From Roseibium album (GTDB lineage: Bacteria > Pseudomonadota > Alphaproteobacteria > Rhizobiales > Stappiaceae), in assembly GCF_001404515.1 (NCBI RefSeq), contig NZ_CXWE01000005.1, positions 186,001-250,000 on the forward strand: a stretch of 64,000 bases of DNA, read 5' to 3'. Below the pieces are notes generated by a model. That model searched no databases. It saw nothing but the letters and a program-made list of their open reading frames with translations, and had not been told where the DNA came from. Every line of letters starts with the position of its first letter. The stretch's first letter is position 1. Positions 29,648-38,311 of this stretch are shown here, one piece after another. Made by a program: the position numbers and the translations under genes.

Positions 29648-30271
29648 TTAAGAAACGCGCCGACAAGCAAGACGGGACCGAATTCGTGAAAGTGCGACCG
29701 GGGTGATGCCGAGATAGGAAGCGATGTGATATTGTGGCAGTCGCATGGCTAACGCGCTGAAATCTTTCAGAAATGCCTCGTATCTCTGTTCGGCATTCTT
29801 CAAAAGGAAAGATGCCTCCCGTTGCTCCTTTTGAATGGCAAGGGCCCTGACGAAACGGCCGACCAGCCGTTCCCAGTCGATGTCATCGGACGCCAGATTC
29901 CTTGCCAGTTCGATCGGCACTGCAACAAGAACAGTGTCCTCAAGAGCCTCCGTAAAGAACGGTGCCGGTTTTGCCTCCAGAAAGGAAGACAGGCTTGTCA
30001 CGACACTGCCGGAGGATACGAAATTCTTGTTGTACTCTTTCCCCTCGGGTGTGAGGTAGTAATACCGGACCAGTCCGGAATTGACGAAAAACAGCTCTTC
30101 CAGTGTGTCTCCAGCCGAAAAGACGGTTTCACCAGACCCGCAATGCAAGGCCCTGGACTTCGTCAGCAGGTCTTCTGTCTTGTCGGCGGGCAAACCACCG
30201 GACTGCAGCAGCCAGCGGCCGAAATCCCGAAGGGCTGTTTGTGTCTCCTGACTTTCCTGGATGACAGTCAT
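29648..30271 (-). CDS. Crp/Fnr-family transcriptional regulator
   Basis: The 207-residue protein has a cyclic-nucleotide-binding-like beta barrel (residues ~25-120; GETVFSAGDTLEELFFVNSGLVRYYYLTPEGKEY) and a short C-terminal helix-turn-helix (LPQYHIASYLGITPVALSRIRSRL, about 178-202). There is no FNR-type cysteine cluster. It resembles small regulators that sense via the effector domain rather than iron-sulfur. It diverges from the AhpD-like gene. Confidence 0.87.
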   Translation of the reverse strand: MTVIQESQETQTALRDFGRWLLQSGGLPADKTEDLLTKSRALHCGSGETVFSAGDTLEELFFVNSGLVRYYYLTPEGKEYNKNFVSSGSVVTSLSSFLEAKPAPFFTEALEDTVLVAVPIELARNLASDDIDWERLVGRFVRALAIQKEQREASFLLKNAEQRYEAFLKDFSALAMRLPQYHIASYLGITPVALSRIRSRLACRRVS

Positions 30272-30446
30272 TCGCGCTTTGTCCTCCGGCTCTCCGACCC
30301 TTGGTCCTTTGTCGGATCTTGGTCTTCAGCTTAGCCCTCGTCGTTCTCACTCGACAAGAAGCCAAGCGTATCACCGTCAAATTCACGATTGCTTGAAGAG
30401 TTCCAAGAACCGCGGATTCTTGCGATTCCGGAGTTCGGTTTTATTT

Positions 30447-30497
30447 TTGACTACTAAGTACAGAATACCTACATCGCGGTTACCGACAAACGGTAAC
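30447..30497 (+). promoter_or_regulatory. Promoter with overlapping inverted-repeat operator
   Basis: TTGACT (30447-30452), a 17-nt spacer and TACATC (30470-30475) form a good sigma70-type promoter for the AhpD-like gene. Immediately after the -10 lies a perfect 7-bp inverted repeat, GTTACCG-ACAAA-CGGTAAC (30479-30497), covering the expected start point, a position suited to repression. The TetR protein encoded two genes down (31150) is the best candidate binder. The Crp/Fnr protein is another. Confidence 0.55.
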
Positions 30498-30529
30498 GAC
30501 GTCGAATGACGCCGAAACAGGAGATGCAA

Positions 30530-31096
30530 ATGACCGATTTCACACTTCACACGCTGGAATCCGCACCTGACGAGAGCCGTCCACTTCTGGACAATTCCCT
30601 CAAGGACTTCGGAATGATTCCGAACCTTCACGCCGTGATGGCAGACTCTCCTCAACATCTTGAGGCCTATCAGAAACTGCACGAACTTTTTCAGCAGACA
30701 AGCCTCTCGGTCGTCGAACAGACCGTCGTGTGGATGGCCATAAACGTCGAACACGCCTGTCACTATTGTGTCCCGGCGCATACGGCGATCGCGCACATGC
30801 AGAAGGTAAATGCCGGTCTCATCGAATCCTTGCGAAACGGGGCTCCGCTTGAGGATGAAAAACTCGAGGCGCTGCGCCGGTTCACGCTCAAGGTGGTTCG
30901 TCAGCGTGGCGTGGTCTCAGAAGAGGACACAAACGCATTTCTTGCAGCGGGCTATACCCGGCGACAGATCCTCGACGTCATTCTTGGCGTTGCACAGAAA
31001 GTCATGTCAAACTATGTGAACCATTTGGCAGACACGCCAGTTGACGCCCCCTTCCGGAAATTCGAATGGAATCCGGCTGTCATCGCTGCGGAGTAA
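30530..31096 (+). CDS. AhpD-like carboxymuconolactone decarboxylase family protein
   Basis: The 188-residue protein has the AhpD-type redox motif HACHYC (C77-x-x-C80) followed by a histidine (H84) in an all-helical frame, suggesting a thiol peroxidase-like or alkylhydroperoxidase-like role. The start at 30530 is preferred over 30506 because AGGAG lies 6 nt upstream. It precedes a TetR gene by 53 bp in the same direction, a usual arrangement for an enzyme and its repressor. Physiological substrate is unknown. Confidence 0.85.
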   Translation: MTDFTLHTLESAPDESRPLLDNSLKDFGMIPNLHAVMADSPQHLEAYQKLHELFQQTSLSVVEQTVVWMAINVEHACHYCVPAHTAIAHMQKVNAGLIESLRNGAPLEDEKLEALRRFTLKVVRQRGVVSEEDTNAFLAAGYTRRQILDVILGVAQKVMSNYVNHLADTPVDAPFRKFEWNPAVIAAE

Positions 31097-31149
31097 ACTG
31101 ATCGGCTCCGGCAACAGCAATTGCCGGAGCCAGTCCAGAACGAGGGAAA

Positions 31150-31746
31150 ATGGCCGGACGACCCAAATCTTTTGACATGGACGTTGCCCTTGAGGCATTC
31201 GTCGACGTGTTCTGGACAAAAGGATACCAGGGAACATCCATCGACGATCTGCAGCAGGTGGCCGGAATAAAACGCGGCAGCTTCTATGCGGCTTTCGGGT
31301 GCAAGGACGATGTCTTTGCAACTGTGTTGAACAAATACTGGAATGAGGCGACGGAACTCGGCCTGGCACACCTGAAGACGGAAGCAGATCCACGCCGGGC
31401 CGTGGCGCAGTTCATTCGCCACGTCGGACTGTTCATGAGCCGGAACACGCCGCGTGGTTGCCTGTTGCTCACCTCATCCGGAAGTCCAGAAAGTGAGACG
31501 GGACAGACGTCGCCGCTTGTGCGCGAGCGGATGAACGTGCTCGAAGACCGCATTTTCCACACGCTCCATCGGCAAAATGGTATTCCCGACAAGAAAAGAG
31601 CCCGTGAACTTGCGGCCTTTGCCCTTTCCTGCCTTCTTGGCCTCAATGCGCTCGCCCGAAACGGTCAGGACAGCGACAGAATTCTTGCTGCTGCAGATCA
31701 TGCGGCAAATGCTGTCGAAAACTCAGGGCAGCAGCCCGCAAACTGA
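31150..31746 (+). CDS. TetR-family transcriptional regulator
   Basis: The 198-residue protein has the TetR N-terminal domain: FVDVFWTKGYQGTSIDDLQQVAGIKRGSFYAAFGCKDDVF (residues ~17-57). A ligand domain with LLTSSGSPE and a C-terminal segment TetR_C-like follow. Gene order suggests it controls the upstream AhpD-like gene through the inverted repeat at 30479. GGGA sits just before the ATG. Confidence 0.9.
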   Translation: MAGRPKSFDMDVALEAFVDVFWTKGYQGTSIDDLQQVAGIKRGSFYAAFGCKDDVFATVLNKYWNEATELGLAHLKTEADPRRAVAQFIRHVGLFMSRNTPRGCLLLTSSGSPESETGQTSPLVRERMNVLEDRIFHTLHRQNGIPDKKRARELAAFALSCLLGLNALARNGQDSDRILAAADHAANAVENSGQQPAN

Positions 31747-31863
31747 CACCTGTGCTGTAACTGCCGCGATCCCGTGGACTACCGCGACGCACAATTTTCA
31801 TTGTCCAACCAGCATGACAAGCGCTAACCTGCTGATGACAGGTTGGATTGTGGGAACGTGCTC

Positions 31864-32526
31864 ATGAAACAGGCGATCAAGGCAGCGGAAGCTGCTGAGC
31901 TAATTCCGGATGGATCAACGCTGCTGATCGGCGGCTTCATGGGCGTTGGATCGCCACACAGGTTGATAGATGCAATCGTTGCCAGAGGCATCAACGACCT
32001 GACGATTGTTGCCAATGATACCGCAATGCCTGGGCGCGGTATCGGCAAGCTTGTCACGGCAGGCTGTCTTACCAGGGTCGTTGCCTCACATATCGGCCTG
32101 AACCCCGAGACCCAGCAAAAAATGATTTCCGGCGAAATCGACGTTGAATTGGTGCCGCAAGGGACGCTTGTGGAGAGGATCAGGGCAGCCGGTGTCGGCC
32201 TGGGCGGGATTCTGACCCCAACTGGCCTCGGAACGTTGGTTGAAGAAGGCAAGCAGATTGTCACTGTCAGTGGCAGGGATTTTCTGCTCGAAGAACCAAT
32301 CCATGGAGACTTTGCACTGATTGCCGCTCACCAGGCGGATTATGTTGGCAATCTGGAATACTCGCTCACTGCACACAATTTCAATCCCATCATGGCTCTG
32401 GCGGGAAAGACCGTTATCGCGGAACCCCAGACGATAGTCCCGATCGGCGTCATTTCACCTGACAGCGTGAAAACACCTGGAATCCTGGTCGATCATCTAC
32501 TGGAGAGACAGCCCGATGGAAGCTAA
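31864..32526 (+). CDS. atoD: Acetate/acetoacetate CoA-transferase subunit alpha (AtoD-like)
   Basis: The alpha subunit of a short-chain 3-oxoacid CoA transferase. The 220-residue product closely follows E. coli AtoD as I remember it: LLIGGFMGVGSPHRLIDAI, VANDTAMPGRGIGKLV, ASHIGLNPETQQKMISGEIDVELVPQGTL, and LTPTGLGTLVEEGKQ. A TTG at 31843 would add seven residues, but the ATG at 31864 gives the family start. It overlaps the beta-subunit gene by 11 bp. It could activate acetoacetate to acetoacetyl-CoA. Confidence 0.9.
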   Translation: MKQAIKAAEAAELIPDGSTLLIGGFMGVGSPHRLIDAIVARGINDLTIVANDTAMPGRGIGKLVTAGCLTRVVASHIGLNPETQQKMISGEIDVELVPQGTLVERIRAAGVGLGGILTPTGLGTLVEEGKQIVTVSGRDFLLEEPIHGDFALIAAHQADYVGNLEYSLTAHNFNPIMALAGKTVIAEPQTIVPIGVISPDSVKTPGILVDHLLERQPDGS

Positions 32527-33178
32527 GGAAATCATCGCGCGGCGCGTGGCGCAGGAAATCGAGCCGGACACACTGGTCAATCTCGGTATCGGGTTGCCTT
32601 CGATGGTTGCAAATTATCTTCCCAAAGAGGTTCATGTCTTCTTTCAGGCGGAAAACGGGGTCATCGGGCTTGGGGCCCGCCCGCCCGAGGGCATGGAAGA
32701 TCCGGATCTGACCGATGCCGGTGGCGGCTTTGTCACCGCTGTTCCCGGCGCTGCATCGATCGACAGCGCGATGAGTTTCGGCCTGATCCGTGGAGGTCAT
32801 CTGGACATGACAGTGCTCGGCGGACTTCAGGTCGATGAACGCGGATATCTTGCCAACTGGATGATCCCGGGCAAGATGGTTCCAGGCATGGGCGGGGCGA
32901 TGGACCTGGTAGCCGGTGCAAAACATGTGATCGTTGCGATGGTTCATACGGCCCGGGGCAAACCAAAGATCCTGCGCGAATGCAATCTGCCGTTGACTGC
33001 CCGGCGCCGCGTCAGCCTTATCGTGACCGAAATGGCGGTGATAGAACCGACCGAAGATGGATTGGTTCTGAAGGAAGTCGGCCCGGGGGCCAGCGTCGAC
33101 GACGTCATTTCAGCAACGGAAGCCAAGCTTATCGTTCAAGGGGACGTTCCCAAAATGTCCCTGTTTTCAGAAAGTTGA
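32516..33178 (+). CDS. atoA: Acetate/acetoacetate CoA-transferase subunit beta (AtoA-like)
   Basis: The catalytic beta subunit. The 220-residue product matches AtoA: ARRVAQEIEPDTLVNLGIGLPSMVANYLP, the active glutamate in FQAENGVIGLG, PGAASIDSAMSFGLIRGGH and NWMIPGKMVPGMGGAMDLV. Start overlaps atoD, a sign of coupled translation of the two subunits. The 3' end overlaps the convergent MocR gene by 12 bp. Confidence 0.91.
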   Translation: MEAKEIIARRVAQEIEPDTLVNLGIGLPSMVANYLPKEVHVFFQAENGVIGLGARPPEGMEDPDLTDAGGGFVTAVPGAASIDSAMSFGLIRGGHLDMTVLGGLQVDERGYLANWMIPGKMVPGMGGAMDLVAGAKHVIVAMVHTARGKPKILRECNLPLTARRRVSLIVTEMAVIEPTEDGLVLKEVGPGASVDDVISATEAKLIVQGDVPKMSLFSES

Positions 33179-34648
33179 GACCGTTGCTTGACTATCGAGC
33201 AACGTTCCCAGGGTATCGACACCCTGAGTTATCTGTCTTGCGCTGGCATCCGCAAATCCGATGATCAGGCCGGACTTGCGCTCCTTGCCCTGATAACAAT
33301 TGCCAAGCGGGGACACCGCAAATCCCCTTTCCTGCATTGCTGTCGCCAGGGCGTTGTCATCTACCTGTTCGCGAAACATCATCGCGACCTGAACGTTTCC
33401 GCTTGGCGCTTCCACTTCAACCCTGTTGCCGAGACGTTCGTTCAACGTCCTGACGAGCAAAGCCCCGCGCTCCGCGTAAATCTTCCGGATATGTTTCAGG
33501 TGTTTCTTGTAGGCGCCGCTATCCATGAACTGTGCCAGCGCTACCTGAATCTGAACGCTGGCAGCACATCCCATGTTGCGCATGAGTTGTTGAAGCGGCT
33601 CGACCAGTTGGGGTGGAACAACGCAGTAAGACAGGCGAAGGCCTGGCATCAGACTTTTTGAAAAGGTGCCGAGGTAGACGACCTGTCCCTCTTCCGCAAG
33701 GCCATAAAGAGCGGCGACCGGGCGCCCTGAAAACAGGAATTCGCTGTCATAGTCGTCTTCCAGAATGACAGCGCCTGCCGACCGTGTCGCTTCGAGCAGG
33801 GACAACCGGCGGCCCAGCGGCATGCGGACACCCAGCGGATACTGGTGGGATGGTGTCACGTAAATCAGTTTCGGGGAGACACCGGTAGCTGGCATGCGTT
33901 CCGCATCAGCACCCTGGTCATCGACCGGAAGCTGGCGAATGCTCAAACCGGCAACCTGAAATGCAGTGCGTGCACCCAGATAACCGGGTTCTTCCAACCA
34001 CGCTTCATCGCCGGGATCCGACAAAGCCATTGACAACAGCGATAGACTGGCCTGCATCGAGCTGGTGATCAGGATCTGCGCGGGCTCGGTCCGTACACCT
34101 CTTTCGGCAGCCAAATGACGCGAAAGCTGTTCCTTGAGAACAGGAACTCCCGAATAATTCCGATACTGCAGATCAGGACTGCGTTCCATCCTCGCAGCAC
34201 GGCGCAGACACCGTGCCCACTCCTCGTAGGGAAAGCAATCGAGGGCAGGCGCACCGGGTTGTAGCGCACCATCACGTGAGGCCCAGGCTTCGCCGCGAAC
34301 GTTCGTCGACATGGCAAGACCACGGCCGGAAAGGTTTGACTTGAAAGCCGGCGCAACTCGAATGCCCGTATTTCCTTCCAGGGAAAATCCCTCGGTGATC
34401 CTGGGAGCGGCGCCGGCCTTCACCGAAATGATACCCTCCGCCTGAAGCAGGTCGTAAGCCGCATTCACCGTGTTTCGTGCGACGTCGAGCGTCGACGCAA
34501 GCCTGCGGGTGGACGGCAACCTGGTTCCCGAGACAAGAAGGCCACTGCGCACTGCATCGCGAAATCCGCGATAAATCTGCTCGGCCAGGGGAACCCTTCC
34601 GGAGCGTTCTAGCGTCAGAATACCCTCAGGAAAAACTGGTTCTGTCAT
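33167..34648 (-). CDS. MocR-family regulator (GntR DNA-binding domain fused to aminotransferase domain)
   Basis: The 493-residue protein has a GntR winged helix (residues ~15-80; GTRLPSTRRLASTLDVARNTVNAAYDLL) and a fold-type I PLP domain with EDDYDSEFLF and the PLP lysine in GTFSKSLMPGLRL (K331). MocR proteins use PLP or an aldimine as effector, for example PdxR and GabR. It is divergent from a flavin-binding PNPOx-like gene, the usual pattern for control of the neighbour, which hints at a link to vitamin B6. Confidence 0.9.
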   Translation of the reverse strand: MTEPVFPEGILTLERSGRVPLAEQIYRGFRDAVRSGLLVSGTRLPSTRRLASTLDVARNTVNAAYDLLQAEGIISVKAGAAPRITEGFSLEGNTGIRVAPAFKSNLSGRGLAMSTNVRGEAWASRDGALQPGAPALDCFPYEEWARCLRRAARMERSPDLQYRNYSGVPVLKEQLSRHLAAERGVRTEPAQILITSSMQASLSLLSMALSDPGDEAWLEEPGYLGARTAFQVAGLSIRQLPVDDQGADAERMPATGVSPKLIYVTPSHQYPLGVRMPLGRRLSLLEATRSAGAVILEDDYDSEFLFSGRPVAALYGLAEEGQVVYLGTFSKSLMPGLRLSYCVVPPQLVEPLQQLMRNMGCAASVQIQVALAQFMDSGAYKKHLKHIRKIYAERGALLVRTLNERLGNRVEVEAPSGNVQVAMMFREQVDDNALATAMQERGFAVSPLGNCYQGKERKSGLIIGFADASARQITQGVDTLGTLLDSQATVSTF

Positions 34649-34730
34649 TTTTTAAAAACCGGATCTTTTACAAGTCCAGTTTATCGAAGAAACCAGTCAG
34701 CACAAGACAAACCTGGATCAGGAGTTACCC

Positions 34731-35405
34731 ATGTCCACGTTGGAGAAGCGCAAGGCCACGAACCTGCCGCGCTATGCAAAGATCAGGCAGATGAACAGAG
34801 GCAGCTATGATCGCGCCCTTGCCAATGAAATCCTTGATGCCGGTCTTGTGGCCCATTGCGGTTTCATACACGAAAACAAGCCAATGGTAATTCCGATGGC
34901 ATACGCCAGGATTGGTGACAAGCTGTATATTCATGGCGCCAGCACAACACGGATCATCAAGGACAATGCGAATGGTGTTCCGGCAAGCCTGACCGTGACC
35001 CTCATCGATGGCATCGTTGTCGCGCGCTCGGCTTTCCACCACTCGATGAACTACCGCTGCGCCATTGTGCATGGTACCGCACACCTCGTGGAGGATCACG
35101 ACAAACAGATTGAGGCACTCGCCGCGATCACCGATCATATTCTACCCGGTCGCTGGGATGAATGCCGCGCAATGATGGCGAAGGAACACAAGGCAACCGG
35201 AGTCCTTGTCATGGACATGGAGCATGTCAGCACCAAGGTCCGGACAGGCGGGCCGGTTGATGACACGGAAGACCTGGGAACGGACCTTTGGGCAGGTGTG
35301 GTTCCCGTCACAACTGCACTCGGGCAGCCTTTCGATGCATACGACGTCCCAGAAGGCACTCCCGTGCCGGAGTCGATCCCGGCAGCCAGACGAAAGTTTG
35401 CCTGA
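34731..35405 (+). CDS. Pyridoxamine 5'-phosphate oxidase-like flavin-binding protein
   Basis: The 224-residue protein has the split-barrel features of the COG3467 type: ILDAGLVAHCGFIHENKPMVIPMAYARIGDKLYIHGASTTR, then SAFHHSMNYRCAIVHGTAH. These proteins bind flavin nucleotides, and few have a known reaction. GGAG lies 6 nt before the ATG. It is divergent from the MocR gene across an 82-bp gap that holds repeated CCAGT elements (34676 and 34693, 17 bp apart), and is followed by a strong terminator. Confidence 0.86.
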   Translation: MSTLEKRKATNLPRYAKIRQMNRGSYDRALANEILDAGLVAHCGFIHENKPMVIPMAYARIGDKLYIHGASTTRIIKDNANGVPASLTVTLIDGIVVARSAFHHSMNYRCAIVHGTAHLVEDHDKQIEALAAITDHILPGRWDECRAMMAKEHKATGVLVMDMEHVSTKVRTGGPVDDTEDLGTDLWAGVVPVTTALGQPFDAYDVPEGTPVPESIPAARRKFA

Positions 35406-35430
35406 AATAGCTGGTGGCAAACAAAAAAAA

Positions 35431-35456
35431 CCCGCTGCCTCTGCAGCGGGGTTTTA
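35431..35456 (+). terminator. Rho-independent terminator, possibly bidirectional
   Basis: CCCGCTGC-CTCT-GCAGCGGG (35431-35450) is a perfect 8-bp stem followed by GTTTTAT. A run of eight A just before it could also serve the opposite strand, where the SLT gene ends at 35518. It closes the PNPOx-like gene. Confidence 0.9.
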
Positions 35457-35517
35457 TATCCCGGTAAGTTCAATCATCCAGTTAGAAATCAATGACCTCA
35501 CTTACCTGGTCAATAGA

Positions 35518-36267
35518 TCAGCTGGACGACATGAGGCGCTTGACCTTGCTGCAATACCGACGGCTGACTGGATTCATCCGCTTCGCATAGTGACCCGCAT
35601 TGTAACGCAGGATCGTGCCGCAAAGATCACCGTTGGCCCGTTCATGGGCACCGGCGAGATACTTCATGCCCCACTCGATATTTGTCGCCGGATCGTAAAG
35701 AGCTTTCGTGGATCCACGGTAGCCGATACCTCGCGCGGTTGCAGGTTTGATCTGCATCAGCCCGACCTCACCCGCCCGGCCGCGTGCTCTCGGGTTGAAG
35801 TTGCTTTCCACTTCCACGACCGCTTTCGCAATTCTGATGGGAACACCGTGTTTCGCTGCTGCCTTGCGGATCAACCTGGAAAACTCCTGCTTCTTGGCCG
35901 GAGCATTTGCCGCTCTGACCGTCTTCTTGGAAGAAGCTGGTTTGACCTGCGCTTTCTTTTTGGTCTTTTTCGGACTGGACTTCTTGGCGGCGGTCTTGGT
36001 CGCCTTCTTGTTCTTGGAAGTTTCCGTGTTCGGAGAAATGACATGCAGGATCGGGTCCGAACCGGAGCCTACCTGTTCCCTCGATGCCAGCTTCTCGGCA
36101 CTCTTCTTCATTTTTTCAGGGTCGATGACGTGGAGGATCGGATCCGACCCCGAACCGGCTGCCATCGCGACGGGTGCAATCGTAGTGGTTGCAAAGGCGA
36201 AAAGGCAAAGCGCCCCAGTTAGTTTATTGAATGACCGTAACATTCGTCCAGCCCTTTTGGTTTTCAT
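35518..36267 (-). CDS. Secreted lytic transglycosylase (SLT domain) with duplicated N-terminal peptide
   Basis: The 249-residue protein has a signal peptide with likely cleavage after AMA (residue ~36) and a Lys/Ala-rich middle (80-125). A goose-lysozyme-like SLT domain follows at ~128-245: AVVEVESNFNPRARG with catalytic E154, GEVGLMQIKPATARGIG, and LRYNAGHY. It would cleave MurNAc-GlcNAc bonds of peptidoglycan in the periplasm. An 11-residue segment GSGSDPILHVI is present twice (38-48 and 67-77). I do not recognise that repeat. Confidence 0.88.
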   Translation of the reverse strand: MKTKRAGRMLRSFNKLTGALCLFAFATTTIAPVAMAAGSGSDPILHVIDPEKMKKSAEKLASREQVGSGSDPILHVISPNTETSKNKKATKTAAKKSSPKKTKKKAQVKPASSKKTVRAANAPAKKQEFSRLIRKAAAKHGVPIRIAKAVVEVESNFNPRARGRAGEVGLMQIKPATARGIGYRGSTKALYDPATNIEWGMKYLAGAHERANGDLCGTILRYNAGHYAKRMNPVSRRYCSKVKRLMSSS

Positions 36268-36592
36268 TCTGGTTAATTTCGGAGCGGAGAAATGCAGGAC
36301 CTGTGGGACGAAATTTAGCGCAATCCAATCACGATTTATTTCAAATTGTTACAGAAATTTACCAAAAAATCAGGCCCAAATCGGAAAAAAACGGGGTTTG
36401 TGACGAAATCTTGCCGTGCATCCGGCAATTTGCAGACAAACTGAAGACCATTCATGACGCACTGCAGCAAAGTTATCTAATTTGCTGCGGTGCAAAATAG
36501 AAAAATCGATGGTGACGGGTGGGTCGAGGCACCTATTGTGAACGGCATCCGGTAGCCTGGCCTTCCCGGTCTTGTGTGACCGGCATCCGGGC
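36268..36592. other. Intergenic stretch between SLT and amidase genes
   Basis: This AT-richer 325-bp stretch must hold the SLT gene promoter (minus strand). The only structure I can point to is a 6-bp hairpin CCGGTC-TTGTGT-GACCGG at 36566-36583, 10 bp after the amidase stop, without a T run: a weak terminator candidate. No frame with a good ribosome site was found. Confidence 0.4.
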
Positions 36593-37357
36593 CTACACCG
36601 AGAAAGTCGGCAATCGCCGCAGAAGCAGATTAAGCGTTTCGATGGTCGAATGATCTGCGACGCCGTCAACTTTTTCCTGCCGAAAGTGACGCTGAAACGC
36701 TTTCACGGCATGACGTGTCTTTTCATCAAAGACACCATTGATATCGACATCATAGCCGTAAAGCCCGAGCATCGATTGCAAGGCTTCCACCGGTTGACCT
36801 CTGTCGCCTTCCTGCATCAGCAATCCGGCGACAATCGCGTGCGGTTCGACATAAAGTCCGACACCGGCTTCAGCAAGCCTGTTCCAGGGAAATTTCTCCC
36901 CGGGATCCTCTTTCCTGTCAGGCGCGATATCCGAATGTGCAAGAACCATCCAGGGAAGCACGTCGTGACGCAGGCAGACATCCTTCGATAACCTGACAAC
37001 CGCATCAATCTGACTCTCCGGAAACGGGCGATAGCCGAATTCGTGGCCAGGATTGACGATTTCGATCCCTATCGACCGAGAATTGATGTCTTTCTCGCCT
37101 TTCCAGAAACTGCGTCCTGCATGCCATGCACGCCTTGCTTCTGGAACGCATTGAAGAATGGTCCCATCTTCATACACAAAATAGTGGGCGGAGACCTCCG
37201 TACGCGGATCGCACAATCGTTGCAACGCCAACTCAGCGCTCTCCATGCCGGTATAGTGAAGAACGAGCATGTCAATCGGCGCATCCTGAGCCCGCGGCCC
37301 GTGGTTTGGTGATGGATGAACCCTTGCATCGACACCGGTGTCCGTCACGACGTTCAT
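36593..37357 (-). CDS. N-acetylmuramoyl-L-alanine amidase (AmiD-like, with peptidoglycan-binding domain)
   Basis: The 254-residue protein has an Amidase_2 domain (residues ~15-165) with zinc-site histidines in VLHYTGM, AWHAGRSFW and LAHSDIAPDRKEDPG. A C-terminal PG_binding_1 domain (~185-250) has LQSMLGLYGYDVDINGVFDEKTRHAVKAFQRHFR. There is no signal peptide, so it may act on muropeptides in the cytoplasm as AmpD-type enzymes do. The ATG at 37357 forms an ATGA overlap with the upstream TerB-DnaJ gene, which favours it over the in-frame ATG at 37387. Confidence 0.9.
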   Translation of the reverse strand: MNVVTDTGVDARVHPSPNHGPRAQDAPIDMLVLHYTGMESAELALQRLCDPRTEVSAHYFVYEDGTILQCVPEARRAWHAGRSFWKGEKDINSRSIGIEIVNPGHEFGYRPFPESQIDAVVRLSKDVCLRHDVLPWMVLAHSDIAPDRKEDPGEKFPWNRLAEAGVGLYVEPHAIVAGLLMQEGDRGQPVEALQSMLGLYGYDVDINGVFDEKTRHAVKAFQRHFRQEKVDGVADHSTIETLNLLLRRLPTFSV

Positions 37358-38046
37358 ATGCCCCTTTCCGCGCGGATTTTTGCCCATGCATCGTTGAGGG
37401 CTGCCAGTCGGTCGTTTGCAATTCGGACAAACTCTTCCGGGACACCCCGTGCGATGAGACGGTCGGGATGCGTCTCCTGGACTTCCCGCCGGTAATGGGA
37501 CTTCAAGTCCGCGTCACTGGCTTCCGGTCCCAATCCGAGTACCACGTACGGATTACCGTCGTTCCGAACATGCCGGGCCAGAACCTTGCCAAACTCCCGC
37601 TCATCCAGACCGAAAACTTCGGCCACCTTGGAAAGGTAGCCTACTTCGCTCTCGTGTACGACACCGTCAGCTTTTGCAATGTGGAACAACCCATCGAGTA
37701 TATCGAGCAAGGTCTTGTGATCATATGGGAAAAGATCGGCCAGCTTCTTTGCGTAGACTTCAAAGCCGGCGACATCTTCCTGCGCCAGGTTAAACAGCCT
37801 TGAAACATTGCGTTCTTCGCTGGGCGGCACTTCGAAAAGTTCGCGGAACGCAAGAACCTCGTCGGTCGTCACGACACCGTCGGCTTTGGCCATTTTTGCG
37901 GAAAGTGCGATCATCGCGACGGTGAAGCCGACACTGTTTGTGCCTTCCGGGCGCGCCAGGACAAGCTGCACGAGCCGGTCGATAATTTGAGCGCCGCCAG
38001 TTCCGATCGAGCTGACAATGCTGCCGATACTGCTCCAGACGCTCAC
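37354..38046 (-). CDS. TerB-DnaJ domain protein (DjlA-like)
   Basis: The 230-residue protein has a TerB-like helical domain (residues ~35-150; AKMAKADGVVTTDEVLAFRELF and GLFHIAKADGVVHESEVGYLSKVA) and a C-terminal J domain (~165-230) with the HPD motif in ETHPDRLIARG. J domains recruit DnaK. A short hydrophobic amino end (SIGSIVSSIG) is not a clear membrane span, unlike E. coli DjlA. It is coupled by 4-bp overlap to the amidase gene. Confidence 0.88.
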   Translation of the reverse strand: MSVWSSIGSIVSSIGTGGAQIIDRLVQLVLARPEGTNSVGFTVAMIALSAKMAKADGVVTTDEVLAFRELFEVPPSEERNVSRLFNLAQEDVAGFEVYAKKLADLFPYDHKTLLDILDGLFHIAKADGVVHESEVGYLSKVAEVFGLDEREFGKVLARHVRNDGNPYVVLGLGPEASDADLKSHYRREVQETHPDRLIARGVPEEFVRIANDRLAALNDAWAKIRAERGI

Positions 38047-38311
38047 CTACAAGCTCCCACTATGTCCAAAACGGCGCGACAAAACTCGCCGGTTGGTGGC
38101 GAATCAAAGCTTCTTCACACTCTTATCGGCACTTGTCAGCTTTGACTAGAAGCAAGGCTGAACGAAGCACGCATTCCTGAAACGGCAGCGAATTCCACAG
38201 CTTCTCTGCAAGTTCGTTAAAACCTAAAGAGAATGTCCTCAGATTCATGATGGTTAAAGGATTTCTGCTTACGATCGCGATACAAGTGTTCGAAAAACGG
38301 TACCAAGCCGG

